Below, in pieces: positions 50,336-60,269 of a stretch of DNA of 64,000 bases. The notes beneath the pieces were generated by a model that was not told the DNA's origin, made no database searches, and saw only the letters and a list, made by a program, of their open reading frames with translations. Positions within the stretch are counted from its first letter, which is position 1; each line of letters opens with the position of its first letter. Source of the DNA: Heyndrickxia oleronia (lineage in GTDB: Bacteria > Bacillota > Bacilli > Bacillales > Bacillaceae_C); the NCBI RefSeq assembly GCF_017809215.1, contig NZ_CP065424.1, forward strand, positions 5,122,501-5,186,500, in the 5' to 3' direction. The position numbers and the translations under genes were made by a program.

Positions 50336-51700
50336 TTATGCGCCTGCTGGAACCTGTGCATCATCGAAGCGCCGTTCCAAATTAACAAATTTATTATACT
50401 CTTTAACAAATGCTAATGATACCGTTCCAACCGGACCATTACGCTGTTTGGCAATAATGATCTCAATGATATTTTTGTTTTCACTTTCCTTATCATAATA
50501 ATCGTCACGATAAAGGAAGGCAACAATATCGGCATCCTGCTCAATACTTCCTGATTCACGGATATCAGACATCATTGGCCGCTTATCCTGCCGTTGTTCT
50601 ACGCCACGGGATAGCTGAGATAACGCAATAACTGGAACCTCTAATTCACGCGCAAGTGCCTTTAGAGAACGAGATATTTCCGATACCTCTTGTTGTCTGT
50701 TTTCACCTGAACGTCCACTACCTTGAATGAGTTGAAGATAATCAATTAAGATCATTCCAAGACCATGTTCCTGTTTTAATCGACGACATTTAGATCGTAT
50801 CTCACTAATGCGCACACCCGGTGTATCATCAATGAAAATACCTGAATTTGATAGACTTCCCATTGCCATCGTTAACTTCTTCCAGTCCTCATCTGTTAGG
50901 GAACCTGTCCGAAGATTTTGCGCATTGATATTTCCTTCTGCACAAAGCATACGCATAACAAGCTGTTCTGCGCCCATCTCTAAACTAAAAATAGCTACAT
51001 TTTCTCCCGCTTTTGTCCCAACATTTTGTGCAATATTTAAAGCAAAGGCTGTTTTCCCTACTGATGGACGAGCAGCTACAATAATTAAATCATTGCGTTG
51101 AAATCCTGCAGTCATACGATCAAGCTCCGCAAAACCTGTAGGAATTCCTGTTATGTCGCCCACGCGATTATGAAGCATCTCGATATTATCATATGTTCGT
51201 ACAAGAACATCCTTAATATTATGAAAGGCTCCTGCATTTTTCCGTTGGGCAACCTCCATAATATTTTTTTCCGCTTCATTTAGAAGAGCATCTACTTCAT
51301 CTTCACGAGAATATCCCTCTTGTGCAATTGTTGTTGCAGTTCGAATCAATCGTCGAAGTAAAGATTTTTCTTCTACAATTCTTGCATAATACTCTATATT
51401 TGCAGCAGTTGGCACTGAGCCTGCGACTTCACTTAAATACGAAACTCCCCCGACATCTTCCAATTGCTTAGTGGCCGCCAATTCCTCTGCGACAGTGACT
51501 AAATCGACTGCTTTACCCTCGTCATTTAATTTTAAAAATACATTAAAGATTTTTTGATGGGCACTGCGATAAAAGTCTTCGGGAATTAATACTTCAGAAG
51601 CAAGGATTAAAGAAGCTGGTTCTAGAAAAATAGCACCTATTACTGCTTGCTCCGCTTCAATATTTTGAGGGGGCATACGATCTGCAAATAAATCACTCAT
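50336..51700 (-). CDS. dnaC: Replicative DNA helicase (DnaB type)
   Basis: A 454-residue hexameric helicase that unwinds DNA at the fork (DnaC in B. subtilis naming). The N-terminal domain (1-150) begins MPPQNIEAEQAVIGAIFLEP; the RecA-like domain has the Walker A loop VAARPSVGKTAFALNIAQ, then LRTGSLTDEDW, Walker B IDYLQLIQG and the arginine-finger region ALSQLSRGVEQRQDKRPMMS then DIRESGSIEQDADIVAFLYR. Start preceded by GGGAGGT. Located between rplI and purA as in other Bacilli. Full length. Confidence 0.98.
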   Translation of the reverse strand: MSDLFADRMPPQNIEAEQAVIGAIFLEPASLILASEVLIPEDFYRSAHQKIFNVFLKLNDEGKAVDLVTVAEELAATKQLEDVGGVSYLSEVAGSVPTAANIEYYARIVEEKSLLRRLIRTATTIAQEGYSREDEVDALLNEAEKNIMEVAQRKNAGAFHNIKDVLVRTYDNIEMLHNRVGDITGIPTGFAELDRMTAGFQRNDLIIVAARPSVGKTAFALNIAQNVGTKAGENVAIFSLEMGAEQLVMRMLCAEGNINAQNLRTGSLTDEDWKKLTMAMGSLSNSGIFIDDTPGVRISEIRSKCRRLKQEHGLGMILIDYLQLIQGSGRSGENRQQEVSEISRSLKALARELEVPVIALSQLSRGVEQRQDKRPMMSDIRESGSIEQDADIVAFLYRDDYYDKESENKNIIEIIIAKQRNGPVGTVSLAFVKEYNKFVNLERRFDDAQVPAGA

Positions 51701-51825
51701 TTATTACAAACCTCCCATTCTCTTTATGGGGTAAAAAATATACTAACCGGATAGTAAAGTTAAAACAATCTATATGAATCATCGCTTTTATGATATTTAG
51801 ATGGAGGGAATTTCATCTCTCCATT

Positions 51826-51857
51826 AAAAAAAGTGATCAAACAATCGAAAGATCACA
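51826..51857 (-). terminator. Terminator of the gdpP-rplI operon
   Basis: GTGATC (51833-51838) with GATCAC (51851-51856); minus strand followed by TTTTTTT. A second hairpin without T-run (GATAGA..TCTATC, 51884-51920) lies between it and rplI. Confidence 0.75.
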
Positions 51858-51964
51858 TAATGGTATTACTTAGCTTTTTCTAGTAAAGATAGAAGAATAG
51901 AATTTATTCCTCTATCTTCACTTCTCTATTTTATCATGATTTTGCTCAAATGAAGCTGGCAAAT

Positions 51965-52414
51965 TTAACTTTCTTCTTTTACATGTACATTTAAAGTAGC
52001 TGTGACCTCAGAATGTAATTTCACTGGAACCTTTGTTACGCCTAGTGTACGGATAGCATCATCTAGCTCCATCTTACGTTTATCTATTTTTATTTTAAAT
52101 GTTTTATTTAATTGCTCGGAAATTTGTTTGCTTGTGATTGAGCCAAATAAACGGCCACCAGTACCGGATTTTGCTTTTAGCTCAACAGTGATTTTTTCAA
52201 GCTTTTCCTTTAATATCTTTGCATCTTCAAGCTCTTGTTCAGCTATTTTTTGTTCTTTTTTCTTTTGAGCATCTAAACCTTTTAGGTTTCCAGCCGTTGC
52301 TTCAACAGCTAACCCTTGCTTAATTAGAAAGTTATGTGCATATCCATCTGCAACATTTTTTGTTTCGCCTTTTTTACCTTTCCCTTTTACATCCTTTAAA
52401 AATATAACTTTCAT
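51965..52414 (-). CDS. rplI: 50S ribosomal protein L9
   Basis: A 149-residue ribosomal protein that binds 23S rRNA. The N-terminal signature KVIFLKDVKGKGKKGETKNV and GYAHNFLIKQGLAVEA is complete, linked by a long charged helix (EQKIAEQELEDAKILKEKLE) to the C-terminal domain with LFGSITSKQIS. The start overlaps the gdpP stop by four bases (ATGA). As in other Bacilli it lies between gdpP and dnaC. Confidence 0.98.
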   Translation of the reverse strand: MKVIFLKDVKGKGKKGETKNVADGYAHNFLIKQGLAVEATAGNLKGLDAQKKKEQKIAEQELEDAKILKEKLEKITVELKAKSGTGGRLFGSITSKQISEQLNKTFKIKIDKRKMELDDAIRTLGVTKVPVKLHSEVTATLNVHVKEES

Positions 52415-54384
52415 GATTTTTGACTCCCTTCTAAATAGTCATCTATTGCTTTTAGTAATTGTTCCTTTGCATCCTCAATTGTTGTATCCTTCAGCTGTGT
52501 AGCAGCATTTGATAAATGGCCACCACCACCGAGACTCTCCATGATGACTTGAACATTTACTTTTCCTAATGAACGGGCACTAATACCAATTTCGTCCTCA
52601 GACCGTTTGGATACGACGAATGAAGCCTCAACTCCATCCATTGTAAGTAATGTATCAGCTGCCTGGGCGATTAAGACGGAATTATAAATCGTATCATCCG
52701 TACCCACCCCTATAGCAATGCCGTCACGGTAAAACGCCACACTTTCAATCAGTTTGGCACGTTTTATATAAGTATTCAAATCTTCTTTTAAAAACTTCTG
52801 GACTAAAACGGTATCTGCACCCTGTCCTCTTAAATAAGATGCTGCATCAAATGTACGCGAACCTGTACGTAAGGTAAAACTTTTTGTATCAACAATAATA
52901 CCTGCTAATAATGCCGTTGCTTCCAGCATATTCACTTTTTCATTTTTAGGTTGATACTCTAATAGTTCGGTAACAAGCTCTGCAGTAGAGGAAGCATAAG
53001 GCTCCATATATACAAGTAAAGGATTTTTAATAAAATCCTCACCACGTCGATGGTGATCAATGACAACAATATTTTCAATTTTTTTAATCAGCCGGTCATC
53101 AATTACAAAGGAAGGCTTATGAGTATCTACAACTACAAGTAGTGAATCTTCTGTTGCCATCTCCAAGGCTTCCTCTGGAGTAATGAAACGAGTATATAAG
53201 TCAGGATATTGCTTTACTTCTTCTATTAATCGTTTTACACCTGTATCAATTTCAGAAAAATTAATGACAATATATCCTTCTTTCCCGTTCATTTCAGCTA
53301 CCTTCCGTACACCAATTGCTGCACCAACTGCATCCATATCGGGAAACTTATGACCCATCACAAATATTTTGTCACTTTGCGTCATCAACTCTTTCAATGC
53401 GTGAGAGATTACGCGAGCACGAACTCGTGTACGTTTTTCCATCGGATTAGTTTTACCACCGTAAAACTTTACCTTTCCATTCATTTCCTTCATCGCAACT
53501 TGGTCGCCACCTCTACCAAGGGCGATATCTAAACTTGATTGGGCTAATACCCCTAGATCCGGCAAATCTGGGACACCTGCTCCAATCCCAATACTTAATG
53601 TTAAAGGGATATTCTGTTTTGACGTTGTTTCCCGAACTTCATCCAGGATTGAAAATTTACTTTTCTCTAAATCAAGAAGAATTTTTTCATTTAATACACT
53701 TATGAAACGCTCGGAAGAGACCCGTTTTAGAAAAACACCATACTCCATGGCCCATTTATTTAGTATAGAGGTTACAAGACTGTTTAAGCTACTTCTAGTT
53801 TGGTCATCCATTCCTTGAGTAACTTCATCATAATTATCTAAAAATATGATTGCGATTACTGTTCTTTCTTCCTTATAAAGTTTTTCAATTTCAGATTGCT
53901 CCGTTACATCAAAGAAATATAATAATTTTTCTTCTAGCTTTAAGGTCACTCTATACTTTCTTCCATTTAATGAAACCATTTCCGAATCAATTTCTTGCTT
54001 GATTAATGGAACAACATCTTCCGCAACATCATAAAGGGAACGACCGACGAGTGTTTCTTCGTTAAAACAGGAAGCCATGAACTGATTGGTCCATTCGATA
54101 AATAAATCATCATTAATCAACATAATTCCAATCGGCATTTCCATTAACGCCTCTTCACCGACTCGTTTTATACGATAAGATAAAGTGGAAATATAATCGA
54201 GTGTTTCCTCATTTGACTTTTGCTCTAGAAAAAAGGCTAGATAAAAAAGTGCTCCTAATAGAAGAAGTCCGATTACGGTAATCCACCAATGATAAAAACC
54301 AATAAGCACCAAAAGGGCCAAAGAAACGGCCAATAAACCATAAAGAGGATATCGAACCATTCGCTTATTAAAATTTGAAGGCAT
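52411..54384 (-). CDS. gdpP: Cyclic-di-AMP phosphodiesterase GdpP (YybT)
   Basis: A 657-residue membrane enzyme that hydrolyses the second messenger c-di-AMP. Two N-terminal membrane segments (about 10-50), a PAS-like domain (75-150), a degenerate GGDEF domain (about 170-300), then the DHH domain with MGHKFPDMDAVGAAIG, VDTHKPSFV and DHHRRGEDF, and the DHHA1 domain ending LGGGGHLSNAATQLK. Metal ligands of the DHH part are intact, so it should be active. Start at the ATG 54384 behind GGGAGAG; length agrees with the 659 residues of B. subtilis YybT. Confidence 0.96.
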   Translation of the reverse strand: MPSNFNKRMVRYPLYGLLAVSLALLVLIGFYHWWITVIGLLLLGALFYLAFFLEQKSNEETLDYISTLSYRIKRVGEEALMEMPIGIMLINDDLFIEWTNQFMASCFNEETLVGRSLYDVAEDVVPLIKQEIDSEMVSLNGRKYRVTLKLEEKLLYFFDVTEQSEIEKLYKEERTVIAIIFLDNYDEVTQGMDDQTRSSLNSLVTSILNKWAMEYGVFLKRVSSERFISVLNEKILLDLEKSKFSILDEVRETTSKQNIPLTLSIGIGAGVPDLPDLGVLAQSSLDIALGRGGDQVAMKEMNGKVKFYGGKTNPMEKRTRVRARVISHALKELMTQSDKIFVMGHKFPDMDAVGAAIGVRKVAEMNGKEGYIVINFSEIDTGVKRLIEEVKQYPDLYTRFITPEEALEMATEDSLLVVVDTHKPSFVIDDRLIKKIENIVVIDHHRRGEDFIKNPLLVYMEPYASSTAELVTELLEYQPKNEKVNMLEATALLAGIIVDTKSFTLRTGSRTFDAASYLRGQGADTVLVQKFLKEDLNTYIKRAKLIESVAFYRDGIAIGVGTDDTIYNSVLIAQAADTLLTMDGVEASFVVSKRSEDEIGISARSLGKVNVQVIMESLGGGGHLSNAATQLKDTTIEDAKEQLLKAIDDYLEGSQKS

Positions 54385-54491
54385 ATTTTTCTCTCCCATT
54401 TTATTGAAGGCTATTTTCGTATAGACTGTACACTTTTAGATTTCTCTAATAACAAGCATAGTAAAATCTCTTTACAATAGTCTACCCTTGT

Positions 54492-55436
54492 TTATGAGGA
54501 TTTTCGATTCAAAAATTGCCTCAAGCCGAATCCTAAATCCATTATACCTAATATCCTTATTATATATTGAAGTGGGAAAAGGAAAAAAGTAAAAATAACA
54601 ATTAGTATTGGAATCGCTTTTGTCCATCTTTTTTCATGGCTAAAAAAGAACACAAAGGAATATCCTTGGAGAACCATTAGCATCTGTAAAATAAAGTTTA
54701 AATTAACTAAAGCCATATTTCCATAAGTACCTTGTTCTGGACGCCAAATTATAGCCAATATGATGGTAATTAAATAATACCATAATATGCTTTTCGGTAA
54801 TTTTAATTCACGAAAGGCGTTCCATTTAGGAACATCAATTTTAAACCGTTTCACAATCGGTAAATTAATCGCTAGCAGTATCCAAACAACTACAAATGAG
54901 GAAATAACTAGTAAGCTAGGTAGCAAAGTGGTGATCGTGTCCAGGAATGCATTATATTGCTCCATTAGCTGCTCCGAGGATCCTTGTCCAAGTCCTTCTA
55001 AGATCTTTGCGCTTTGTTGAAATGAATCCTGAAATGTAGATATTAATACTTTTAGAATGTTTTTATTAAATAGAACGATAAACGCAATGTATTGTAGGAT
55101 AGCATTTAACAAAAATAATATACTAGCTGACATGTACAAAACGAATTTTGATTTTTTCGTTCGAATGCAGTATCCAATTGCAATCCCTGTTGTTCCATAA
55201 ATTAATGCAACTGGTATTAAAAAAAGTGATCCTAATAATACCGAAATGAGAATGCTTCCTATTAATAATACTAAAGCATGCTTAAACGGATATTTAGCAC
55301 TATATAATATGAAAGGTAAGAGTAGAAAAAGCACGGATACTATAGATAAAAGGGGTATATAGTTGTAAATGAATAGTAGTATCGCGAACACAGCGAGCAT
55401 TAGAGCTCCTTCAGTCAACATTTTTGATTTTCCCAT
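54492..55436 (-). CDS. yybS: YybS family membrane protein (DUF2232)
   Basis: A 314-residue integral membrane protein with eight or so hydrophobic segments. The start KMLTEGALMLAVFAILLFI and the last part SFVFFFSHEKRWTKAIPILI follow DUF2232. The function is unknown; the gene is nearly always located upstream of gdpP in Bacilli, and it may be part of an ECF-type transport or membrane-structural function. Between yybS and rpsR this chromosome carries a chemotaxis receptor and sigma/DUF3600 genes, so the normal cluster is interrupted. Confidence 0.88.
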   Translation of the reverse strand: MGKSKMLTEGALMLAVFAILLFIYNYIPLLSIVSVLFLLLPFILYSAKYPFKHALVLLIGSILISVLLGSLFLIPVALIYGTTGIAIGYCIRTKKSKFVLYMSASILFLLNAILQYIAFIVLFNKNILKVLISTFQDSFQQSAKILEGLGQGSSEQLMEQYNAFLDTITTLLPSLLVISSFVVVWILLAINLPIVKRFKIDVPKWNAFRELKLPKSILWYYLITIILAIIWRPEQGTYGNMALVNLNFILQMLMVLQGYSFVFFFSHEKRWTKAIPILIVIFTFFLFPLQYIIRILGIMDLGFGLRQFLNRKSS

Positions 55437-55717
55437 TATTTCACCTCATGTATCTAATAGCTTTATACTACCATACAGAGAAGAAAACTCGAAATGTAAT
55501 GGATCATAATTCAAAGAAGGACTTCTGTTTGAACTCATGGGGCTATGATGGGAGAGATCCGAACAGGACTAATATAAAAATGAATAAACTTTCGTATTGT
55601 TTGTTACTTCTGTAAAACCCCTACCCCCGCTTTTACTATTGGCATTGGTCTTCCAACCTAAATTTGGGTTAATACATGATCTAAATTGCAACAATATTTG
55701 AGAAAAAGCTTTATAAA
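55437..55717. other. Gap without a gene
   Basis: No coding or RNA signal that I can support; a small frame at 55424-55615 has no ribosome site and overlaps the yybS start. Confidence 0.4.
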
Positions 55718-55755
55718 GGAGAGGTTGCTGAAATTGCCTGAGACAACCTCTCTAA
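55718..55755 (-). terminator. Terminator of the chemoreceptor gene
   Basis: GAGAGGTTG (55720-55728) with CAACCTCTC (55744-55752); the stem ends 14 bases after the gene on the minus strand. Confidence 0.7.
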
Positions 55756-55765
55756 ACTAATTTTT

Positions 55766-57778
55766 TTATTTATTCTTCACTTTGAAATAAGATACAATAT
55801 CTTGCAAATCATAGCTTAATCCTTTCAAATCCTCTGACGACTGCGCGACAGTTTGGATCGCACGTAATTGCTCCTCCGTAGACGCACCCACTTCTTCACA
55901 AGCAGCTGCTGTTTGTTCTGACATTGCTGCCATGCTTTGAATTATATGGACTAACTCATCCTTATGATCTGAAACAGCTTGAACACTTGAATATACTGTA
56001 TGGATAGAATCTTGAAGATCATGAATAAGTGTAGAAATGGCATTGAATGTATTGTTTGTATCAAGAACTACTTGAGATTGTTGCACAAAAATTTCATTCG
56101 TTCGATCCATTTCTTCGACTGCCCGCTGGGATTCTACCTGTATATCAAGAATGGTGTCTTTCACTTGATTTGTTGCATGAACAGATTGTTCAGCCAATTT
56201 CCGAACCTCTTCAGCTACAACGGCAAAACCTTTTCCATGCTCTCCTGCACGTGCCGCTTCAATACTAGCATTTAAAGCAAGCAAATTAGTTTGTGAAGAT
56301 AAATTAGTAATTACCTGAATAACTGTTTCAATCGTTTTCACCTTATGTGAAAGATCAGTAATAATTGAAGACATAGATTGAATGAACTGCTCTGATTGCC
56401 TGAATGAGTCGGTTAAATCATTCATTTTATTAATACCAAGATCATTCATTTCACTTGCCTTCTTAGCAACATCTGACATTAACCCAGACTTTTGATATAT
56501 CTCATTGATTTGTGTACTCAACTGAACAGAGTTATTATTAGCAGCCTCTGCTTCTTCTGCAGATTTTGATGCTCCCTCAGCTATTTCATTTACTGCTACA
56601 GCCACTTGCTCACTAGAAGCATTTGTTTCCTCAGAAGTTGCACTTAGAGACTCTGCTGATTCCTTAACTTTTAAGACGGAAGAATTAACACGCAAAATAA
56701 TTTCTCTTATGCGATTCACCATCGTATTAAAATGATGGGATAGATCACCCATCTCATCTTTCGATTTCACAATAGATACCGCGGACAGATCTCCACCCGA
56801 TAACTGCCCCATAGCTTTCTTTAATTGCCCTATAGGCTTTGTAATTCGAATTGAAATAAAGGTTAAGACACAAATAGAAATGAATAGGGTTATGATTCCT
56901 AGAACTAAGAGAGTCAATTGAATATCTCTTGCCATCACCATCAAATCTTTTTGTGAGTATATGGCACCGATTTTCCATCTATTTGTTAAATTCGTACTAT
57001 ATACAAGAACCTTGTTATCTCCTTCTTTTTGATAATGAATAATCCCATGCCCTTTATTCTCTTGCATCATTTGATCGAAATAAGGGTATTTTGTTACATC
57101 CTCGCCGCGGGAATCCTTATAAATAATGGACTTTCCTTCACCATTTACAATGAAAGGAACACCTTTATAGCCAATTTTCATGTTTGAAACTCGATTTGTT
57201 ATTTCAGATAGTTTTATATCAACGGAGACTACACCAACAATCATACCTTTTTTTATAACAGCCTTTGATCCAGTAATAACAAACTCATTGGTCGTTTTAT
57301 CCTTATATGGCTCCGTCCAAACAACCCTTCCAGTTGTATTAATGGCATTTTTATACCAGTTTTCTAATGTTGGATCAAAATCAGATGGTAATTGGACTGC
57401 TGGAAAAACGAGCATTTTTTTATTTGTTGTAGCAAAATAAATATTCGTTGCCTCTTTATACGTATTTAAGTATCCATCGAATAACTCTTTTATATCATTA
57501 TCTTTTAATATTTCCGCTTTCTTTGAAGAAATTTCATTATATCCATATTGACCGACTTTTTCATATGAACTTATTTGCTGTAAGCTCTTCTCATACTGAT
57601 TAAAATAAAGCTGGATTGAATAATTTAAATCATCAACCAATCGGTCTGTTTCGGAAATAACACTCTCTTCGTTCTTTTCGCTTACTCTCAAGGTTGTTAA
57701 ACCAATCATTACCGTAAAAGCAATAATCAATAGTAGCGAAATAATAAATATAAATTTAAATTTAATAGATTTAATCAA
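55766..57778 (-). CDS. Methyl-accepting chemotaxis protein with dCache domain
   Basis: A 670-residue chemoreceptor. Membrane segment 1 (residues 9-29), double-Cache sensor (35-280) with FDPTLENWYKNAINTTGRVV and VSVDIKLSEIT, membrane segment 2 (about 283-306), HAMP (310-362, ITKPIGQLKKAMGQLSGGDL) and the cytoplasmic signalling domain with the tip SSQTNLLALNASIEAARAGE and GKGFAVVAEEVRKLAEQS. It signals to CheA/CheW. Similar sensors bind amino acids; the ligand here is unknown. No che gene nearby. Full length. Confidence 0.95.
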   Translation of the reverse strand: MIKSIKFKFIFIISLLLIIAFTVMIGLTTLRVSEKNEESVISETDRLVDDLNYSIQLYFNQYEKSLQQISSYEKVGQYGYNEISSKKAEILKDNDIKELFDGYLNTYKEATNIYFATTNKKMLVFPAVQLPSDFDPTLENWYKNAINTTGRVVWTEPYKDKTTNEFVITGSKAVIKKGMIVGVVSVDIKLSEITNRVSNMKIGYKGVPFIVNGEGKSIIYKDSRGEDVTKYPYFDQMMQENKGHGIIHYQKEGDNKVLVYSTNLTNRWKIGAIYSQKDLMVMARDIQLTLLVLGIITLFISICVLTFISIRITKPIGQLKKAMGQLSGGDLSAVSIVKSKDEMGDLSHHFNTMVNRIREIILRVNSSVLKVKESAESLSATSEETNASSEQVAVAVNEIAEGASKSAEEAEAANNNSVQLSTQINEIYQKSGLMSDVAKKASEMNDLGINKMNDLTDSFRQSEQFIQSMSSIITDLSHKVKTIETVIQVITNLSSQTNLLALNASIEAARAGEHGKGFAVVAEEVRKLAEQSVHATNQVKDTILDIQVESQRAVEEMDRTNEIFVQQSQVVLDTNNTFNAISTLIHDLQDSIHTVYSSVQAVSDHKDELVHIIQSMAAMSEQTAAACEEVGASTEEQLRAIQTVAQSSEDLKGLSYDLQDIVSYFKVKNK

Positions 57779-58109
57779 ATTTCGAACACACCTGCCTACT
57801 CTAGGATGGATGACTACAATAGTTCATTCTACCTTTATATTCGACAAAAATTGCAAATTGTTTAGATAAGGGAGATATGTTGGAATTTTTTAATATTCGT
57901 AGACCTTTTTTCAATTCATCATGTCTCTCATCATTCAGTCACTACATTCTTTAGTTTGGAATACATCCTAATTTACCTATAAGTCGTGTTTTCCGGACCG
58001 ATAACCTCTTGCAATCAATCGTTTGCAAAAAATAAGAAAAAAAACCGAACCTTTTTCTGATAAAGAGACAATATAGTGTGTAAGCTGCTTACCCAGGAGG
58101 GCCTTCTGC
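57779..58109. other. Divergent intergenic region with promoters
   Basis: About 330 bases with no gene. GATAACC (about 57999) and CGTTTGC fit the AAC...CGT pattern of an ECF promoter but with only 14 bases between, so I do not call it. Confidence 0.3.
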
Positions 58110-58685
58110 ATGCAAAGTGAATATATGTACCAATTACTCACAAAAATGAAAGATGGTGATCAACAGGCGTTTCATATGTTATATGATGCCACCTATCAGG
58201 ATGTCTACAGAACAGTCTCCTTTATGGTGGATCATCAGCAGGATCGAGAAGATGTCATGAATGAGATCTATATGCAAATGTGGACCTCACTTGCTAACTA
58301 CGATACGAACCGTCCTTTCCACTTTTGGCTAAACGGATTGGTAATCCGTCAAGTGCAGAGATTTCGAGTCAAGAGCTGGCGGAGATTCCGAATTTTTGAA
58401 CGCATCCGTAGCTTCTCACAGGAAGAGTCTCATTGGGATCAACCTACTGTGTTGAATGATGGAACAAACCAAATGATATCACAAGCTATCCAAAAACTAA
58501 CCGACAAACAACGAGCGGTGATTATCCTCCGCTTTTATCACGACTATACTCTTGAGGAAATTGCGACATTGCTCGATATTCCACTGGGTACGGTCAAGTC
58601 CAGATATCATGCAGCCATTCAGTCGCTTCGAAAAAATAAAGGGATTCTCCCCTTGGAAAGGATGGAAAAAATCAATGACTATTGA
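58110..58685 (+). CDS. ECF-type RNA polymerase sigma factor
   Basis: A 191-residue group 4 sigma factor. Region 2 covers residues 10-85 with QQDREDVMNEIYMQMWTSLA and FHFWLNGLVIRQVQRFR; region 4 covers 125-180 with LTDKQRAVIILRFYHDYTLE and EIATLLDIPLGTVKSRYHAA. It starts at the ATG at 58110 with CAGGAGGG upstream. It overlaps the next gene by 11 bases, as is common for a sigma factor and its negative effector. Resembles Bacillus sigma factors of the SigX/V group, but the exact one is not clear. Confidence 0.88.
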   Translation: MQSEYMYQLLTKMKDGDQQAFHMLYDATYQDVYRTVSFMVDHQQDREDVMNEIYMQMWTSLANYDTNRPFHFWLNGLVIRQVQRFRVKSWRRFRIFERIRSFSQEESHWDQPTVLNDGTNQMISQAIQKLTDKQRAVIILRFYHDYTLEEIATLLDIPLGTVKSRYHAAIQSLRKNKGILPLERMEKINDY

Positions 58686-59724
58686 ACGAAAAATCCGTGA
58701 ACATCTGCATAAACAGGCAGAAACTATGGAGTGCCCTACGGCAATTTCCAAACGAATAGAACAGTCATATTCTCAATATTTGCAACAAAAAAGGAGAGAA
58801 GTAACCATGAAAAAACGATTAATTGGTGGATTAGTTGCTGCTGCAATTTTGATTCCAACCTCTGCATTTGCTGCCCCACCCCTGATTGAAATGCTTACTA
58901 GAACACCAATGACTGCTGAACAAGTCAAGATGGATAAAGTTGGCAAGGAAACACTTAAAAAGCTGTATAGCGCATTTCCTGAAACAAAATCGTTTAAGAT
59001 TATCGATGCAAGCAATGTTGAAGGTGTCCAAACAAGCATCATACTGCAGGAAAAAGGAGGAACCGGCAAAAAGATTACCCTTCATACAAACGGTAATACA
59101 GGTAAAATTGAACACGTGAATCAAGAGAATTGGGAGCCTAAAGAGAAGCCACTCATTACTTTAACCGATCAGGAAATCAAGGCAAAAGTAGATTTGCTCA
59201 TTGATAAAATGTATGGCAACATCGAAGATTACAAGTTTACTATGGAGCAAATGGAGAACCTAGATCAAAAAACATTTATGTTGAATTACATCAAAAAGGG
59301 ATCAAAAACACCGTTCTACCAAGTATTTGTTCAGGACAATACTATCAGTGTTTCTCTTATCGGAGGTGAGACTACACCTTCAAACAGTAGAGTAGAAGGT
59401 TTCTTCTCATTAAATGGTAAGCCCGATTATACTGCTGATGCCTTTATAAATGATGAAAAACTCTTTTCTTTATTAAAAATGAACCCGACAGAATTAAAAC
59501 AAGAATTAGCAAAAGGTAAATCTGTTGTGGAGATTGCAGCATCTAAAAGTGTCTCTAAACAACAAGTGATTGATGTGGTCGCAAAAACACAGGTTGAAAG
59601 ACAAATTCAAGCTGAGCAAAATGGAGAGATTCCTAAAAACAATCATTCAACGGAACAATTATTAAAAGCTATTGAACCGAAAGTATTACAAGTTATTGAA
59701 CACAAAACTGAAACACCATGGTAG
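58675..59724 (+). CDS. ECF sigma-factor negative effector (DUF3600)
   Basis: A 349-residue regulator that likely holds the upstream sigma factor inactive. The cytoplasmic N-terminus (MTIERKIREHLHKQAETMEC) is followed by one membrane segment (about residues 48-66, GGLVAAAILIPTSAFAA) and an outer DUF3600-type domain (70-340) with MDKVGKETLKKLYSAFPETK then FKIIDASNVEGVQ. Proteins of this family in the B. cereus group are described as ECF-type sigma factor negative effectors. ATG at 58675 overlaps the sigma gene. A truncated copy of part of this gene lies downstream (59739). Confidence 0.85.
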   Translation: MTIERKIREHLHKQAETMECPTAISKRIEQSYSQYLQQKRREVTMKKRLIGGLVAAAILIPTSAFAAPPLIEMLTRTPMTAEQVKMDKVGKETLKKLYSAFPETKSFKIIDASNVEGVQTSIILQEKGGTGKKITLHTNGNTGKIEHVNQENWEPKEKPLITLTDQEIKAKVDLLIDKMYGNIEDYKFTMEQMENLDQKTFMLNYIKKGSKTPFYQVFVQDNTISVSLIGGETTPSNSRVEGFFSLNGKPDYTADAFINDEKLFSLLKMNPTELKQELAKGKSVVEIAASKSVSKQQVIDVVAKTQVERQIQAEQNGEIPKNNHSTEQLLKAIEPKVLQVIEHKTETPW

Positions 59725-59738
59725 AATAACAAGTCAAA

Positions 59739-59888
59739 GTGAATAAGGTTGGCAAAACATCGCTTGAGAAGCTATATAGTGCAATTCACGAAACAAAGTC
59801 GTTTGAGATTACCGATATAGCTTATCTTCGAGCTCAATTTCATCATGCAAAATGCATATTTCTAATTAATAGTAAATATGGATTGTAA
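59739..59888 (+). pseudogene. Partial duplication of the DUF3600 gene
   Basis: A 50-codon frame that reads VNKVGKTSLEKLYSAIHETK then SFEITD. It matches residues 85-115 of the preceding protein (MDKVGKETLKKLYSAFPETK then SFKIID), about 20 of 26 in the core, then diverges. It begins at a GTG without a good ribosome site. Probably the remains of a tandem paralogue that has been deleted between. Confidence 0.75.
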
Positions 59889-60030
59889 GGGACAACAGGT
59901 ATATCCAGATATGTTTCCCCTTATATCCCACTGATGTTCTAATTATTAGAGAGAGAAGGATTTTTCTTTTCCTTCTCGGGATATCATCAGGAAAATGGGA
60001 ATTTACAACAAAAAGGAAATTGCAATAATA

Positions 60031-60087
60031 TAAAGCCCAATTTCTCAGTGTGAAAATTAAGAATTGAGAAATTGGGCTTTTTTCTTT
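60031..60087 (+). terminator. Terminator downstream of the DUF3600 region
   Basis: AAGCCCAATTTCTCA (60033-60047) with TGAGAAATTGGGCTT (60065-60079), followed by TTTTCTTTC. Strong. Confidence 0.9.
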
Positions 60088-60216
60088 CTAAAAATAATTT
60101 ACTATCATTAATAGTGATAGCTGGGAAAAGTCGTATCAATTATAACTATTATGCAACAAGGTTAATTCTTTAAAGTAGTGCACTAATCAGTTATATTCTA
60201 AATGTAAAAATGAATA

Positions 60217-60257
60217 CAAAAAAGCACAGTAAGATTTATCTTCACTGTGCTTTTAAT
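60217..60257 (-). terminator. Terminator of rpsR
   Basis: AAAAGCACAGT (60220-60230) with ACTGTGCTTTT (60244-60254); T-run on the minus strand. Ends the rpsF-ssb-rpsR operon. Confidence 0.85.
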
Positions 60258-60269
60258 TACTATTTAATA

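Noticed and set aside
57999..58025. ECF promoter before the sigma gene at 58110
   Set aside because: AAC and CGT words are present but with 14 bases between, too short for the family.
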